From: Pseudomonas sp. TH15
GTDB taxonomy: Bacteria > Pseudomonadota > Gammaproteobacteria > Pseudomonadales > Pseudomonadaceae
Direction: 5' to 3'
Length of the DNA: 64,000 bases
Assembly (NCBI RefSeq): GCF_016651105.1
Contig: NZ_JAEKEL010000001.1
Coordinates: forward strand, 2,966,001 to 3,030,000
Positions 34,735 through 43,091 of the stretch are shown here, piece after piece. A model generated the notes under the pieces. The model worked only from the letters and a program-made list of their open reading frames with translations. It was not told the origin of the DNA and did not search any database. Both the position numbers and the translations under genes were made by a program. The first letter of the stretch is position 1. Every line of letters begins with the position of its first letter.

Positions 34735-36036
34735 TTAGTTGACTTGAGCTCCCTGATTGATCCAGGCACCAATCAGGTCACGTTCCTGCTGGGTCATCTG
34801 TGTGATGTTGCCCAGTGGCATGATCTGGCTGGCGACGGCTTGCGCCTGAATCCGCGGGGCCAATTGCTGGATTTGTTGCGGGGTATCGAACATCACGCCG
34901 GCCGGTGCTGCACTGAACAGCGGGCTGGTCGGTTTGGCCGAATGGCACACGGCGCAGCGTTCCTGAATCACGCTGTGCACCTTGTCGAACGCCGGGCCCT
35001 GGCTCGACGCTTGCGCCGGTGCGGCGGCAGGCGCAGCAGGCTTGGCCGCTTCAGGTTTGGCACCACCACCGAGGGCAGTTTCCGGCAACGGTTGGTACTC
35101 AATGGCGGCAGGAGCCTTCGCGACTTCAGGCGCAGTAGGCATCGGCGACGGGCCAGTCACGTAAGCCAGGCTGATCATGCCGACGGCTGCAACCGGCAGG
35201 GTCCAGGCAAACTTGTGGCTGTTGTGACGGGTGTTGAAGTAGTGACGCACCAACACCGCCAGCACCGCGATCCCGGCCAGGATCAGCCAGTTGTATTGGC
35301 TGCCGTAGGTGCTCGGAAAGTGGTTGCTGATCATGATGAACAGCACGGGCAAGGTGAAGTAGTTGTTGTGACGCGAACGCAGCAAACCTTTGGCCGGCAG
35401 CGCCGGATCGGGTGTGCGGTTCTCGGCAATCGCCGCGACCAACGCACGTTGCGCCGGCATGATGATGCGGAACACGTTACCGACCATGATGGTGCCGATG
35501 ATCGCGCCAACGTGCAGGTACGCACCACGACCGCTGAACACTTTGCTGAAGCCGTAGGCCGCGCCGATGATCAGCACGAACAAAATTCCGCCGAGCAGGG
35601 CAGGGCGTTTGCCCAGGGCCGAGTCGCAGAGGAAGGAGTAGATGAACCAGCCGATGAACAGCGAGCCGATACCGATGGCCACGCCTTCAGGACCGCTCAG
35701 GCTGCTGCCCGGAGCCAGCAAGTACAGCGTCGGGTTGGAGTAGAACACCACGCACAGCAGCGCGATCCCCGACATCCAGGTGAAGTAGGCTTCCCATTTG
35801 AACCAGTGCAGGTTGTCCGGCATGGTCGGTGGAGCCAATTTGTATTTTTCCAGGTGATAGATACCGCCGCCGTGGATCGCCCACAGATCGCCCGCCAGAC
35901 CGCTTTTCGGGTTGACCCGATTGAGGTTGTTTTCCAGCCAGACGAAATAGAACGACGCACCGATCCAGGCCACGCCAGTAATCATGTGAACCCAGCGCAC
36001 GCTAAGGTTCAGCCATTCCAACAGATGTGCTTCCAC
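34735..36036 (-). CDS. puuD: membrane urate hydroxylase PuuD with cytochrome c domain
   Basis: A 433-residue membrane protein that oxidises urate to 5-hydroxyisourate and passes electrons to the respiratory chain, replacing soluble uricase. The N-terminal 300 residues hold about eight helices with conserved His residues (WVHMITGVAWIGASF, AIHGGGIYHLEKYK, RHNNYFTLPVLFIM). A Pro/Ala-rich linker follows, then a C-terminal cytochrome c domain with CAVCH near residue 360 and the distal Met in SQIMPLGNIT. The start is GTG at 36036. It lies in the urate operon between allA and the permease gene. Confidence 0.93.
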   Translation of the reverse strand: MEAHLLEWLNLSVRWVHMITGVAWIGASFYFVWLENNLNRVNPKSGLAGDLWAIHGGGIYHLEKYKLAPPTMPDNLHWFKWEAYFTWMSGIALLCVVFYSNPTLYLLAPGSSLSGPEGVAIGIGSLFIGWFIYSFLCDSALGKRPALLGGILFVLIIGAAYGFSKVFSGRGAYLHVGAIIGTIMVGNVFRIIMPAQRALVAAIAENRTPDPALPAKGLLRSRHNNYFTLPVLFIMISNHFPSTYGSQYNWLILAGIAVLAVLVRHYFNTRHNSHKFAWTLPVAAVGMISLAYVTGPSPMPTAPEVAKAPAAIEYQPLPETALGGGAKPEAAKPAAPAAAPAQASSQGPAFDKVHSVIQERCAVCHSAKPTSPLFSAAPAGVMFDTPQQIQQLAPRIQAQAVASQIMPLGNITQMTQQERDLIGAWINQGAQVN

Positions 36037-36086
36037 AGTCTTTACCTCTCGCCCGTCACTCTGTTGTCGAGTGATCAGACCTTCTC

Positions 36087-36590
36087 TTATTGGTGGGGGG
36101 CAAGGATCAAACGCTCATCCTCTTTGAAAAAATGCTCATCGCAGTTATTGCCTGTGCCACTGCGATCAACCACCAGGAAGTCATCCCGCTTTTCGATCGT
36201 CAGCACCGGATGGTGCCAAACGCCGCGATGGTAATTAATGCCCTGCCTGCCGTTGGTGACGAAGGCGCGGACCAAGCCTGATACAGGTTCATCGCCAAGT
36301 GGCGCGACCACGATCAGAAAGGGGTTGCCGAGCAGCGGGATGAAAGCCTGGCTGCCCAGCGGGTGACGCTCCAGCATGCTGACGGTCAGCGGCATGTCCT
36401 GCGCGTCGGCGCGGAAGATGCTGATGATCGCGTTATCCTCTGGCGTGGCGGTTTGCACCGTCGCCAGTTTATGGAAGCGCATGGTCGAACCGTTGTTGAT
36501 CATGAAGTGATCGCTACCGTCGGTTTCAATCACGTCACCGAAAGGGGCGAAGGCTTCTTTGGTCAGCGGTTCAATCGTCAATGTGCGCAT
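36087..36590 (-). CDS. allA: ureidoglycolate lyase
   Basis: A 167-residue cupin-like enzyme that splits ureidoglycolate into glyoxylate and urea, the last step of this urate pathway. Family features are MRTLTIEPLTKEAFAPFGDV at the N-terminus, LERHPLGSQAFIPL in the middle, and INYHRGVWHHPVLT with the conserved His residues. It is separated from alc by a REP pair and from puuD by 50 bp, on the same strand. Confidence 0.94.
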   Translation of the reverse strand: MRTLTIEPLTKEAFAPFGDVIETDGSDHFMINNGSTMRFHKLATVQTATPEDNAIISIFRADAQDMPLTVSMLERHPLGSQAFIPLLGNPFLIVVAPLGDEPVSGLVRAFVTNGRQGINYHRGVWHHPVLTIEKRDDFLVVDRSGTGNNCDEHFFKEDERLILAPHQ

Positions 36591-36626
36591 GCTGGTCTTC
36601 TTACCTTGAATTCTGTGTTGTTTATT

Positions 36627-36730
36627 GTGGCGAGGGAGCTTGCTCCCGTTGGACTGCGCAGCAGTCCCCTTTCTTCCTGGAGAAAAGCGGGGCCGCTTCG
36701 CAGCCCAGCGGGAGCAAGCTCCCTCGCCAC
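36627..36730. repeat. REP inverted pair (GTGGCGAGGGAGC type)
   Basis: Inverted copies between alc and allA inside the urate gene series, nearly the same as the pair at 34599-34702. Confidence 0.85.
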
Positions 36731-36741
36731 AGGTTCAGCGC

Positions 36742-37737
36742 TTATTTAGCGACCTTGCCCAGTACGCGCAGGCGGCTCACACCACCATCCGGGAACACGT
36801 TCAGGCGGATGTGGGTGATCGGGCCCAGCGCCTTGATCTGCTCGGCGAAGGTGTGTTCAGCGTGCATTTCCAGTTTCTGCGCTGGCAGCAGTTCGCGCCA
36901 GAACAACGATTGGGTTTCGATCTGGCTGTCAGTACCGCCCTTCACGAAAGCGCCCTGGATCGAGCACGTGTCCGGGTAGTTGCCCTTGAAGTGCAGGGTG
37001 TCGACGATGACTTTCTCGACTTCGCCCGCATGACCCAGCGCGACGATCACCCAGTCATTGCCTGGCGTGCGACGACGTGCGGTTTCCCAGCCGTCGCCCA
37101 TGTTGATGCCACGGCCCGGGTTGAGGATGTTGCTCATGCGGCCGAAGTGTTCATCGGAGCAGGCGAGGGCGCGGCCACCGTTGAGGGCTGCGGCCAGGTC
37201 GATCTGCTCGTTGTCGCCAACGGCCGACCAGTCGCGGTGCGGAACGCCGTACACACGCAGACGCGCTACGCCACCATCCGGGTAGATGTTGAAGCGCAGG
37301 TGGCTGAATGCCTGGTCGTTGTTGATTTCGTGGAAGTGATGGCTGTTGCCTTGCAGCTCGACAGCCGACAGCACTTCAACCCACTGGGTGTTTTCAGTCG
37401 GTTCGCCTTCTGCCAGGAAGCAGGCTTCCAGGGAGGCCGACGGCGGGAAGTTGCCGGTGAAGAATGAAGTATCGATGTCCACGCCTTTGATCGAACCTGG
37501 TACGCCCAGGCGGATCACGGCACTGTCATAGCCTTCGAAGCGCTTGCGGCGCGATTCCCAGCCGTCCATCCACTTGCCGTTGTCATCGAACACGCCTTCT
37601 TTCCACACAGCCGGGGTCGGCTGGAACAGGCGGTTGGCATCAGCGAACCAGTCATCGGTGACCGAGATGATTTTGGTGCCCAGACGGGCATCGGCCAGGT
37701 TGACGAACTTCTCGAAAGGTACGGCGTAAGCTTTCAT
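36742..37737 (-). CDS. alc: allantoicase
   Basis: A 331-residue hydrolase that converts allantoate to ureidoglycolate and urea. It has the two tandem allantoicase domains expected (residues 15-165 and 190-328); each contains a similar block ([20 protein letters not shown] and [20 protein letters not shown]) and ends in a repeat of FPDGG/YPDGG-V-x-RLRV. The length is normal. Substrate is supplied by PuuE, and the product goes to AllA downstream. Confidence 0.95.
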   Translation of the reverse strand: MKAYAVPFEKFVNLADARLGTKIISVTDDWFADANRLFQPTPAVWKEGVFDDNGKWMDGWESRRKRFEGYDSAVIRLGVPGSIKGVDIDTSFFTGNFPPSASLEACFLAEGEPTENTQWVEVLSAVELQGNSHHFHEINNDQAFSHLRFNIYPDGGVARLRVYGVPHRDWSAVGDNEQIDLAAALNGGRALACSDEHFGRMSNILNPGRGINMGDGWETARRRTPGNDWVIVALGHAGEVEKVIVDTLHFKGNYPDTCSIQGAFVKGGTDSQIETQSLFWRELLPAQKLEMHAEHTFAEQIKALGPITHIRLNVFPDGGVSRLRVLGKVAK

Positions 37738-37825
37738 TCTTCTTGTCTGCCTTTAATAAGTTGGCTTGGGATGCTTGCAGGGTCCTGGGTGTATTTCGCG
37801 TTTTTAAACACTCGGGCCAAGCTTG

Positions 37826-38350
37826 CTAGAGAGTCAGTAATCGGAACAACGCTATCTTGTTGATCTCCGCCAGCGCGCATTTGAATTCGGTGTCTGCCGA
37901 GTTGTGAATGCGCGTTTCGAACGCCGCGAGGATCTGATGCCGGTTGCTGCCTTTTACCGCCATGATGAAGGGAAACTTGAACTTGGCCTTGTAGGCGTCA
38001 TTCAGCTCGGTGAAGCGTTGAAACTCATCGCTCGAGCATTGGTGAATACCGGCGCCAGCCTGTTCATTAGTGCTGGCTTCGGTCAGTTCGCCCTGGACGG
38101 CAGCTTTGCCGGCCAGGTCGGGGTGAGCGACGACCAGCTCAAGCTGGCTTTGGTGATCAGCGCTCAACAAAATGTCGCTCATGCGCTGGTGCAGGGTTTC
38201 GATCTCGTCGATCTCGTCGATCGCAGCGTCCTGGCCCAGGTCGAAAGCCTTTTCGGCCACCCATGGCGAATGTTCGTAGATGTCGGCGAAGGCGGCGACA
38301 AACGCATCGCGGCTCAGGGTCGACGGTTTCAGTGTCTGGAAGGTGCTCAT
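37826..38350 (-). CDS. uraD: OHCU decarboxylase
   Basis: A 174-residue enzyme decarboxylating 2-oxo-4-hydroxy-4-carboxy-5-ureidoimidazoline to S-allantoin. The family signature HPDLAGKAA (catalytic His) is at residues 74-82, followed by LTEASTNEQAGAGI and later FPFIMAVKGSNRHQIL. Its ATG overlaps the puuE stop (ATGA), so the two are coupled. This and UraH complete the conversion started by PuuD. Confidence 0.95.
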   Translation of the reverse strand: MSTFQTLKPSTLSRDAFVAAFADIYEHSPWVAEKAFDLGQDAAIDEIDEIETLHQRMSDILLSADHQSQLELVVAHPDLAGKAAVQGELTEASTNEQAGAGIHQCSSDEFQRFTELNDAYKAKFKFPFIMAVKGSNRHQILAAFETRIHNSADTEFKCALAEINKIALFRLLTL

Positions 38351-39273
38351 TTGGCAGCCCCTTGGTACGGGTGGGTTTCATGCCAATGGCGAGCGATGTC
38401 GACGCGACGGCTGAACCATACCTGTTCATGACTTTTAGCGTATTCGATAAAACGCTTGAGCGAGGCCAGACGCGCCGGACGGCCGATCAGTCGGCAGTGC
38501 AGGCCGATCGACAGCATCTTCGGTGCTTCGGCGCCTTCAGCGTAAAGCACATCGAATGCATCTTTGAGGTATTCGAAGAAATCGTCGCCCTTGTTGAAAC
38601 CCTGGACCTGGGTGAAACGCATGTCGTTGGTGTCCAGCGTGTACGGGATCACCAAGTGCGGCTTGCCGGTCGGGTTGTTCGGTTCCCAGTAGGGCAGGTC
38701 GTCGTCGTAGGTGTCGCAGTCGTAGAGGAAACCGCCTTCTTCCATCACCAGCCGACGGGTGTTCGGGCCGGTGCGGCCGGTGTACCAGCCCAGTGGGCGT
38801 TCGCCTGTGAGTTCGGTGAGGATGCGGATCGCTTCGAGCATGTGCTCGCGTTCCTGCGCTTCGTCCATGTACTGATAGTCGATCCAGCGATAGCCGTGGC
38901 TGCAGATTTCGTGGCCGGCATCGACCATCGCGCGGATCACGTCCGGGTGACGCTGGGCGGCCATCGCTACGGCGAAGATGGTCAGCGGAATGTCGAATTC
39001 CTTGAACAGCTTCAGCACCCGCCAGACACCCGCGCGGCTGCCATACTCGTAAAGGGATTCCATGCTCATGTTGCGCGCGCCTTGCAGCGGCTGCGCCGAG
39101 ACCATTTCCGAGAGGAAGGCTTCGGACTCTTTGTCGCCGTGCAGGATATTGCGCTCGCCACCTTCCTCGTAATTGAGTACGAAGGACAAGGCGATGCGGG
39201 CATTGCCCGGCCAGTGTGGGTGCGGAGGGTTACTGCCGTAACCGACCAGGTCGCGTGGGTAGTCAGCGCTCAC
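38347..39273 (-). CDS. puuE: allantoinase PuuE (polysaccharide deacetylase-like)
   Basis: A 308-residue metal-independent allantoinase of the polysaccharide deacetylase fold, hydrolysing allantoin to allantoate. Family blocks include PRDLVGYGSNPPHPHWPG near the start, SFVLNYEEGGERN, AGHEICSHGYRWIDYQ, and GWYTGRTGPNTRRLV. The start is taken as GTG at 39273, which has GGAAG in front and gives the family N-terminus; an ATG-like longer start at 39303 adds 10 unlikely residues. It is the first gene of the minus-strand urate unit. Confidence 0.93.
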   Translation of the reverse strand: MSADYPRDLVGYGSNPPHPHWPGNARIALSFVLNYEEGGERNILHGDKESEAFLSEMVSAQPLQGARNMSMESLYEYGSRAGVWRVLKLFKEFDIPLTIFAVAMAAQRHPDVIRAMVDAGHEICSHGYRWIDYQYMDEAQEREHMLEAIRILTELTGERPLGWYTGRTGPNTRRLVMEEGGFLYDCDTYDDDLPYWEPNNPTGKPHLVIPYTLDTNDMRFTQVQGFNKGDDFFEYLKDAFDVLYAEGAEAPKMLSIGLHCRLIGRPARLASLKRFIEYAKSHEQVWFSRRVDIARHWHETHPYQGAAK

Positions 39274-39344
39274 TGCAGTCTTCCTTCTTATTCGTGGTAG
39301 CAATTTGTGTGGCAGCCTGGCGTGGCGTCACAGCGATGGGCTGA

Positions 39345-39354
39345 TTGTATACAA
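39345..39354. promoter_or_regulatory. palindromic operator TTGTATACAA
   Basis: A perfect 10-bp palindrome in the 407-bp divergent promoter region between puuE and uraH, 72 bp from the puuE start. The same core occurs at 42376-42387 in front of the NCS2 purine permease. Probably a binding site for a purine-responsive regulator not encoded next to it. Confidence 0.65.
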
Positions 39355-39538
39355 CTTTATATTCACTTTGTAAGCCTGATTTTTTGCATTTTTCATTAAC
39401 TGTCATGAATGGATGCTACTGCAAGAAACCTGCCTGACTGGTCAGCTAATGAATAGGAGGTTCGCTGACTGCATGGTTCGCGGGTAAATCCGCTGCAAAT
39501 TCGCGGATGGCGGGGGAGGGCGTAAAAATGTCGTTTTT

Positions 39539-39550
39539 ATTGTGTACAAT
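39539..39550. promoter_or_regulatory. second palindromic operator ATTGTGTACAAT
   Basis: A near-perfect palindrome of the same type, on the uraH side of the divergent region (about 131 bp before uraH). With the site at 39345 it gives each direction one site. Confidence 0.6.
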
Positions 39551-39680
39551 TTTTTTGAAAAGTGTCTTAATCAGTCGCTCGCCGCAGCTTTTCGTGCTCC
39601 GAAACGGTGCGGTCTCCTTTTCAACTGACTTCGGGAGGCGCGAGGTCTGACTGCTCTACGCAGCCAGGCGCGCAGAATCA

Positions 39681-40034
39681 ATGGGACGTTTGACTACACA
39701 CGTTTTGGACGCTGCACACGGTTGCCCGGGCAGCTCGATCAAGGTCGAGTTGTACCGCGTTGAAGGCTCGCAGCTGGAATTGGTCGCCAGCGCGATTACC
39801 AACAGCGACGGCCGTGTCGATGCACCGCTGCTGCAAGGCGATGACTACCGTTCCGGGGTCTATCAGGTTCAGTTTCATGCGGGCGATTACTACCGCGCCC
39901 GTGGCGTTCAGCTGCCGGAACCCGCGTTCCTGGACGTAGTCGTGCTGCGGTTCGGCATCTCTGCTGAACAGGATCACTACCACGTGCCACTGCTGATTTC
40001 GCCCTACAGCTATTCGACCTACAGAGGAAGCTAG
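39681..40034 (+). CDS. uraH: 5-hydroxyisourate hydrolase (transthyretin-like)
   Basis: A 117-residue enzyme that opens 5-hydroxyisourate to OHCU, the step after PuuD. Transthyretin-related signatures are present: THVLDAAHGCPGSSI (residues 5-19), then FHAGDYY, and the C-terminal YHVPLLISPYSYSTYRGS, whose YRGS end is diagnostic. There is no signal peptide, so it is cytoplasmic. It is divergent from puuE and followed by a strong terminator. Confidence 0.95.
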   Translation: MGRLTTHVLDAAHGCPGSSIKVELYRVEGSQLELVASAITNSDGRVDAPLLQGDDYRSGVYQVQFHAGDYYRARGVQLPEPAFLDVVVLRFGISAEQDHYHVPLLISPYSYSTYRGS

Positions 40035-40076
40035 ACTCCCCCAAGAATCTGCGCAAAAAGCTTCTTTGGTCTTTCG

Positions 40077-40103
40077 CCCGCTCACACTGCGGGCTTTTTT
40101 TTG
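40077..40103 (+). terminator. rho-independent terminator of uraH
   Basis: Stem GCCCGC (40077-40082) with GCGGGC (40090-40095), followed by eight T residues. Confidence 0.92.
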
Positions 40104-40118
40104 CCTTCAGGAAAGTCA

Positions 40119-40197
40119 AAAGATCGCAGCCTTCGGCAGCTCCTACATTTAAATGCGATCCCCTGTAGGAGCTGCCGAAGGCTGCGATCTTTTGATC
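40119..40197. repeat. REP inverted pair (GTAGGAGCTGCC type)
   Basis: AAAAGATCGCAGCCTTCGGC with its inverted copy ending at 40197; between convergent uraH and the LysE-type gene. Confidence 0.85.
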
Positions 40198-40206
40198 TTG
40201 CTTTAC

Positions 40207-40833
40207 TTACCGGCTCAACAACGACGCGGCGCCCGCGCCACCGAACAACGCGGCACTAATCCGGTTAAACCAACTCTGGCCCTTGCCACTGCGCAGATAC
40301 CGCGCCGCGCCATGGGCACCCAGCCCATACGCCAACTTGCACAGCAGATCCAACACCGCCCAGGTTGCAATCATCACCAGCAATTGCGGCAGGAACGGCT
40401 GTTCAGCGCTCAAGAACTGCGGCAGGAAAGCGGCGAAAAACAGGATGTCTTTTGGATTACTTGCGCCCAACACAAACGCGCGTCCGAACAGTGCGCGAAA
40501 GCGTGGCACAGGTGCGGCCTGGGGCACTTCGGCGCCGTGGGACGGTTGACGCGATTGTTGCCAGCTCTTCCAAGCGAGGTAAAACAGGTACAGCGCGCCA
40601 ACGATCTTCAGCGCGCTGAACAGCTGTTCCGACGCCAGCAGCAGGGCGCCCAGACCCAGCGCCGACGCACTGAGCAGACAAATCGAGGCAATCACCCCGC
40701 CGAGAAACGCCGGGTACGAACGGCGCAAACCGTAGTTCAGGCTGTTGCTGATCATCAGCAAAGACAATGGCCCCGGGATCAGGATTACCACCAGCGCGGC
40801 GCCGCTGAACAGCAGCCAGGTTTCCAGACTCAT
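40207..40833 (-). CDS. LysE/RhtB-family amino acid exporter
   Basis: A 208-residue inner-membrane exporter with about six helices. The family block LIPGPLSLLMISNSLNYGLR (residues 18-37) includes the conserved Pro-Gly-Pro; a second mark is FVLGASNPKDILFFAAFLPQFL. The ATG at 40833 is preceded by an excellent AGGAGG. The substrate (amino acid or related metabolite) is not predictable. It is separated from the NCS2 gene by that gene's terminator. Confidence 0.9.
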   Translation of the reverse strand: MSLETWLLFSGAALVVILIPGPLSLLMISNSLNYGLRRSYPAFLGGVIASICLLSASALGLGALLLASEQLFSALKIVGALYLFYLAWKSWQQSRQPSHGAEVPQAAPVPRFRALFGRAFVLGASNPKDILFFAAFLPQFLSAEQPFLPQLLVMIATWAVLDLLCKLAYGLGAHGAARYLRSGKGQSWFNRISAALFGGAGAASLLSR

Positions 40834-40853
40834 CACTTTCCTCCTAATGTGCA

Positions 40854-40877
40854 AAAGCCCCACCCGACGGGGTGAGG
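40854..40877 (-). terminator. rho-independent terminator of the NCS2 permease gene
   Basis: On the minus strand GCCTCACCC pairs with GGGTGGGGC around a 4-nt loop, followed by TTTT. Confidence 0.8.
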
Positions 40878-40897
40878 CTGTTTGAAGCTATGACGGC

Positions 40898-42247
40898 TTA
40901 CAAGAAAATGAACTTGGCGATGAAGATCGCGCAGAGCACCCACAAGCTGGCGGAAATTTCCTTGTACTTACCGGTACCAGCCTTCAGCACCACGTAAGTG
41001 ATAAAGCCCAGTGCGATGCCGTCGGCGACCGAAAAGGTCAGCGGCATCATGATCGCGGTGACGATCGCCGGAATGCTGTCGGTCGCTTCATCCCAGTTGA
41101 TGTGAGCCATACCGCTCATCATCAGCATCGCCACATAAATCAGCGCACCCGCCGTTGCATAAGCCGGAATCATGCCAGCCAGCGGTGCGAAGAACATCGC
41201 GGCAATAAATAGCACACCTACGGTCACTGCGGTAAGACCAGTCCGACCACCAGCGGCTACACCCGCGGCACTTTCTACATAGCTTGTTACTGGAGGGACG
41301 CCGACCATCGCCCCGAATACGCTGGAGGCGCTGTCAGCTTTCATGGCGCGAGAGAGGTTTTCGATCCGGCCATCAGCGTTGACCAGGCCGGCGCGCTGGG
41401 CGACGCCCATTAAGGTACCGGCGGTGTCGAACATGTGCACGAAGAGGAACGCCAACACCACGCTGATCATGCTGACGTTGAACACGCCGGCGATGTTCAT
41501 GGCCATCCAGGTCGGTGCCAGGCTCGGCGGGGCGGACATGATGCCGCCGTAATGCACCAGGCCCAGGCCCCAACCGGCGAGGGTCACGGTGATGATGCTG
41601 ATGAGGATCGCGCCGAAGACTTTGTGGTAGCTGAGCACGGCAATCATCAGGAAGCAGATGGCCGCCAGCAGCGGGCCAGGCTCGCGCAGGGAGCCGAGTT
41701 TGATCAGGGTGGCCGGGCTGGCGACGATGATGCCGGCGGTTTTCAGGCCGATGATCCCTAGAAACAGTCCGACCCCGGCGCCCATGGCGTAGCGCAGGCT
41801 GACCGGAATGCTGTTGAGCAGCCATTCGCGAATCTTGGAAAACGTCAGAATCATGAACAACACACCGGAGACAAACACCGCGCCGAGGGCGGTTTCCCAG
41901 TTGTAGCCCATGGTGCCGACCACGGTGTAGGTGAAGAATGCGTTCAGGCCCATGCCCGGTGCCAGGCCGACCGGCCAGTTGGCGTACAGGCCCATCAACA
42001 GGCAACCCAGTGCCGCAGCGATGCAGGTGGCAACGAACGCCGCGCCGTGGTTGATGCCAGCGTCAGCCATGATGTTCGGGTTGACGAAGATGATGTAGGC
42101 CATCGTGATGAAGGTTGTCAGACCGGCAATCAGCTCGGTCTTCACCGTGGTGCCATGCAAGCTGAGTTTGAAGATGCGCTCCAGCCAGCCATTACGTAAC
42201 GGCGGCGAGAGATCCAGCGACGAAGCTTCGGATTTGCGGCTTTCCAC
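40898..42247 (-). CDS. NCS2 (AzgA-like) adenine/guanine/hypoxanthine permease
   Basis: A 449-residue purine-base proton symporter of the AzgA-like branch of NCS2. Family blocks: TELIAGLTTFITMAYIIFVN at the N-terminus, GPGMGLNAFFTYTVV-like APGMGLNAFFTYTVV, then FLFVHMFDTAGTLMGVAQRA and PVTSYVESAAGVAAGGRTGL. About 12-14 helices. The start is GTG at 42247. It supplies purines that feed the nearby urate pathway, and it shares a palindromic upstream site with the urate cluster. Confidence 0.92.
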   Translation of the reverse strand: MESRKSEASSLDLSPPLRNGWLERIFKLSLHGTTVKTELIAGLTTFITMAYIIFVNPNIMADAGINHGAAFVATCIAAALGCLLMGLYANWPVGLAPGMGLNAFFTYTVVGTMGYNWETALGAVFVSGVLFMILTFSKIREWLLNSIPVSLRYAMGAGVGLFLGIIGLKTAGIIVASPATLIKLGSLREPGPLLAAICFLMIAVLSYHKVFGAILISIITVTLAGWGLGLVHYGGIMSAPPSLAPTWMAMNIAGVFNVSMISVVLAFLFVHMFDTAGTLMGVAQRAGLVNADGRIENLSRAMKADSASSVFGAMVGVPPVTSYVESAAGVAAGGRTGLTAVTVGVLFIAAMFFAPLAGMIPAYATAGALIYVAMLMMSGMAHINWDEATDSIPAIVTAIMMPLTFSVADGIALGFITYVVLKAGTGKYKEISASLWVLCAIFIAKFIFL

Positions 42248-42375
42248 AGCGAGTACTCCTCAAGAGTTTTATTTTTATTTCCAGGGCCGGACCCATGAGG
42301 GTGGCAGCGGCCCTTTGAGGCACTTGCGAATTTGTTGACCGCTTGGTCAGGAACTCGCACGAAGTGGATTATGCT

Positions 42376-42387
42376 TTTGTATACAAA
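42376..42387. promoter_or_regulatory. palindromic operator TTTGTATACAAA
   Basis: A perfect 12-bp palindrome 129 bp upstream of the NCS2 permease start, containing the same TTGTATACAA core as the site in the puuE/uraH promoter. The 315-bp region 42248-42562 otherwise contains only a REP pair. Confidence 0.65.
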
Positions 42388-42458
42388 TAAAGCAAATAAT
42401 GTTTTCGGTTTTGTTTACGAAAGTTCCGTCGATAGGGATATATCGCCTTCGAGGGCCT

Positions 42459-42550
42459 CATCGCTGGCAAGCCAGCTCCCACAGGATTTGAGTGGTTCTG
42501 TACATCTGAGTACACCGCCAACCATTGTGGGAGCTGGCTTGCCAGCGATG
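42459..42550. repeat. REP inverted pair (GTGGGAGCTGGCTTGCC type)
   Basis: Fourth REP class: CATCGCTGGCAAGCCAGCTC at the left and its inverted copy ending GCCAGCGAT at 42550. Confidence 0.85.
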
Positions 42551-42562
42551 GGGCCAGATCAA

Positions 42563-43009
42563 TCAGTCGAGAACTGTCTGACTGTTCCCCAACGCCAGAT
42601 TCACCGCCAACCACCCATTCACCGCCGTCTCCCCAGCCTCGGCAAATACCCGCTCCAGCAACGTCACCTGCTCACGCCGCAGCGATTGCTCAAACCGCGC
42701 GCCATCGTCAGTCAATTCGAGCAGCCGTTTTCGCTTGTCAGTCTCGGACGCCACGCTGTCCACCAAATGCATCTCCACCAACTGACGCAGTGGAATGTTC
42801 AACGCCTGTTTGGTCACGCCGAGCAATGCCAGCAAATCCTTCACACTCAGGTTCGGGTAACGGGCGATGAAAAACACGATGCGCTGATGCACCCGGCTCA
42901 AGCCGCGACGCTCAAGCATCTCGTCAGCCTTGGCCGTGAAAGCCTGGTAGCCGAAGAAAAACGCTTCCATTGCTTGTTGCTGGGTCGTGGGGTTTTTAAG
43001 GTCAAGCAT
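42563..43009 (-). CDS. MarR-family transcriptional regulator
   Basis: A 148-residue winged-helix regulator. The DNA-binding part is NLSVKDLLALLGVTKQALNI, then PLRQLVEMHLVDSVASETDK and RKRLLELTDDG, the MarR wing pattern. The N- and C-terminal helices form the dimer interface. The ATG at 43009 is preferred to a TTG at 43027. It is divergent from the aminotransferase gene with an 82-bp gap and probably controls it. Confidence 0.87.
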   Translation of the reverse strand: MLDLKNPTTQQQAMEAFFFGYQAFTAKADEMLERRGLSRVHQRIVFFIARYPNLSVKDLLALLGVTKQALNIPLRQLVEMHLVDSVASETDKRKRLLELTDDGARFEQSLRREQVTLLERVFAEAGETAVNGWLAVNLALGNSQTVLD

Positions 43010-43091
43010 GTTGACGTATCCGCTCAAGCTGTCGTAATTTCGGTCAACCAGTTTGACTCATTTCCTTCAGGCCCCGCTACCGGTGACCCCC

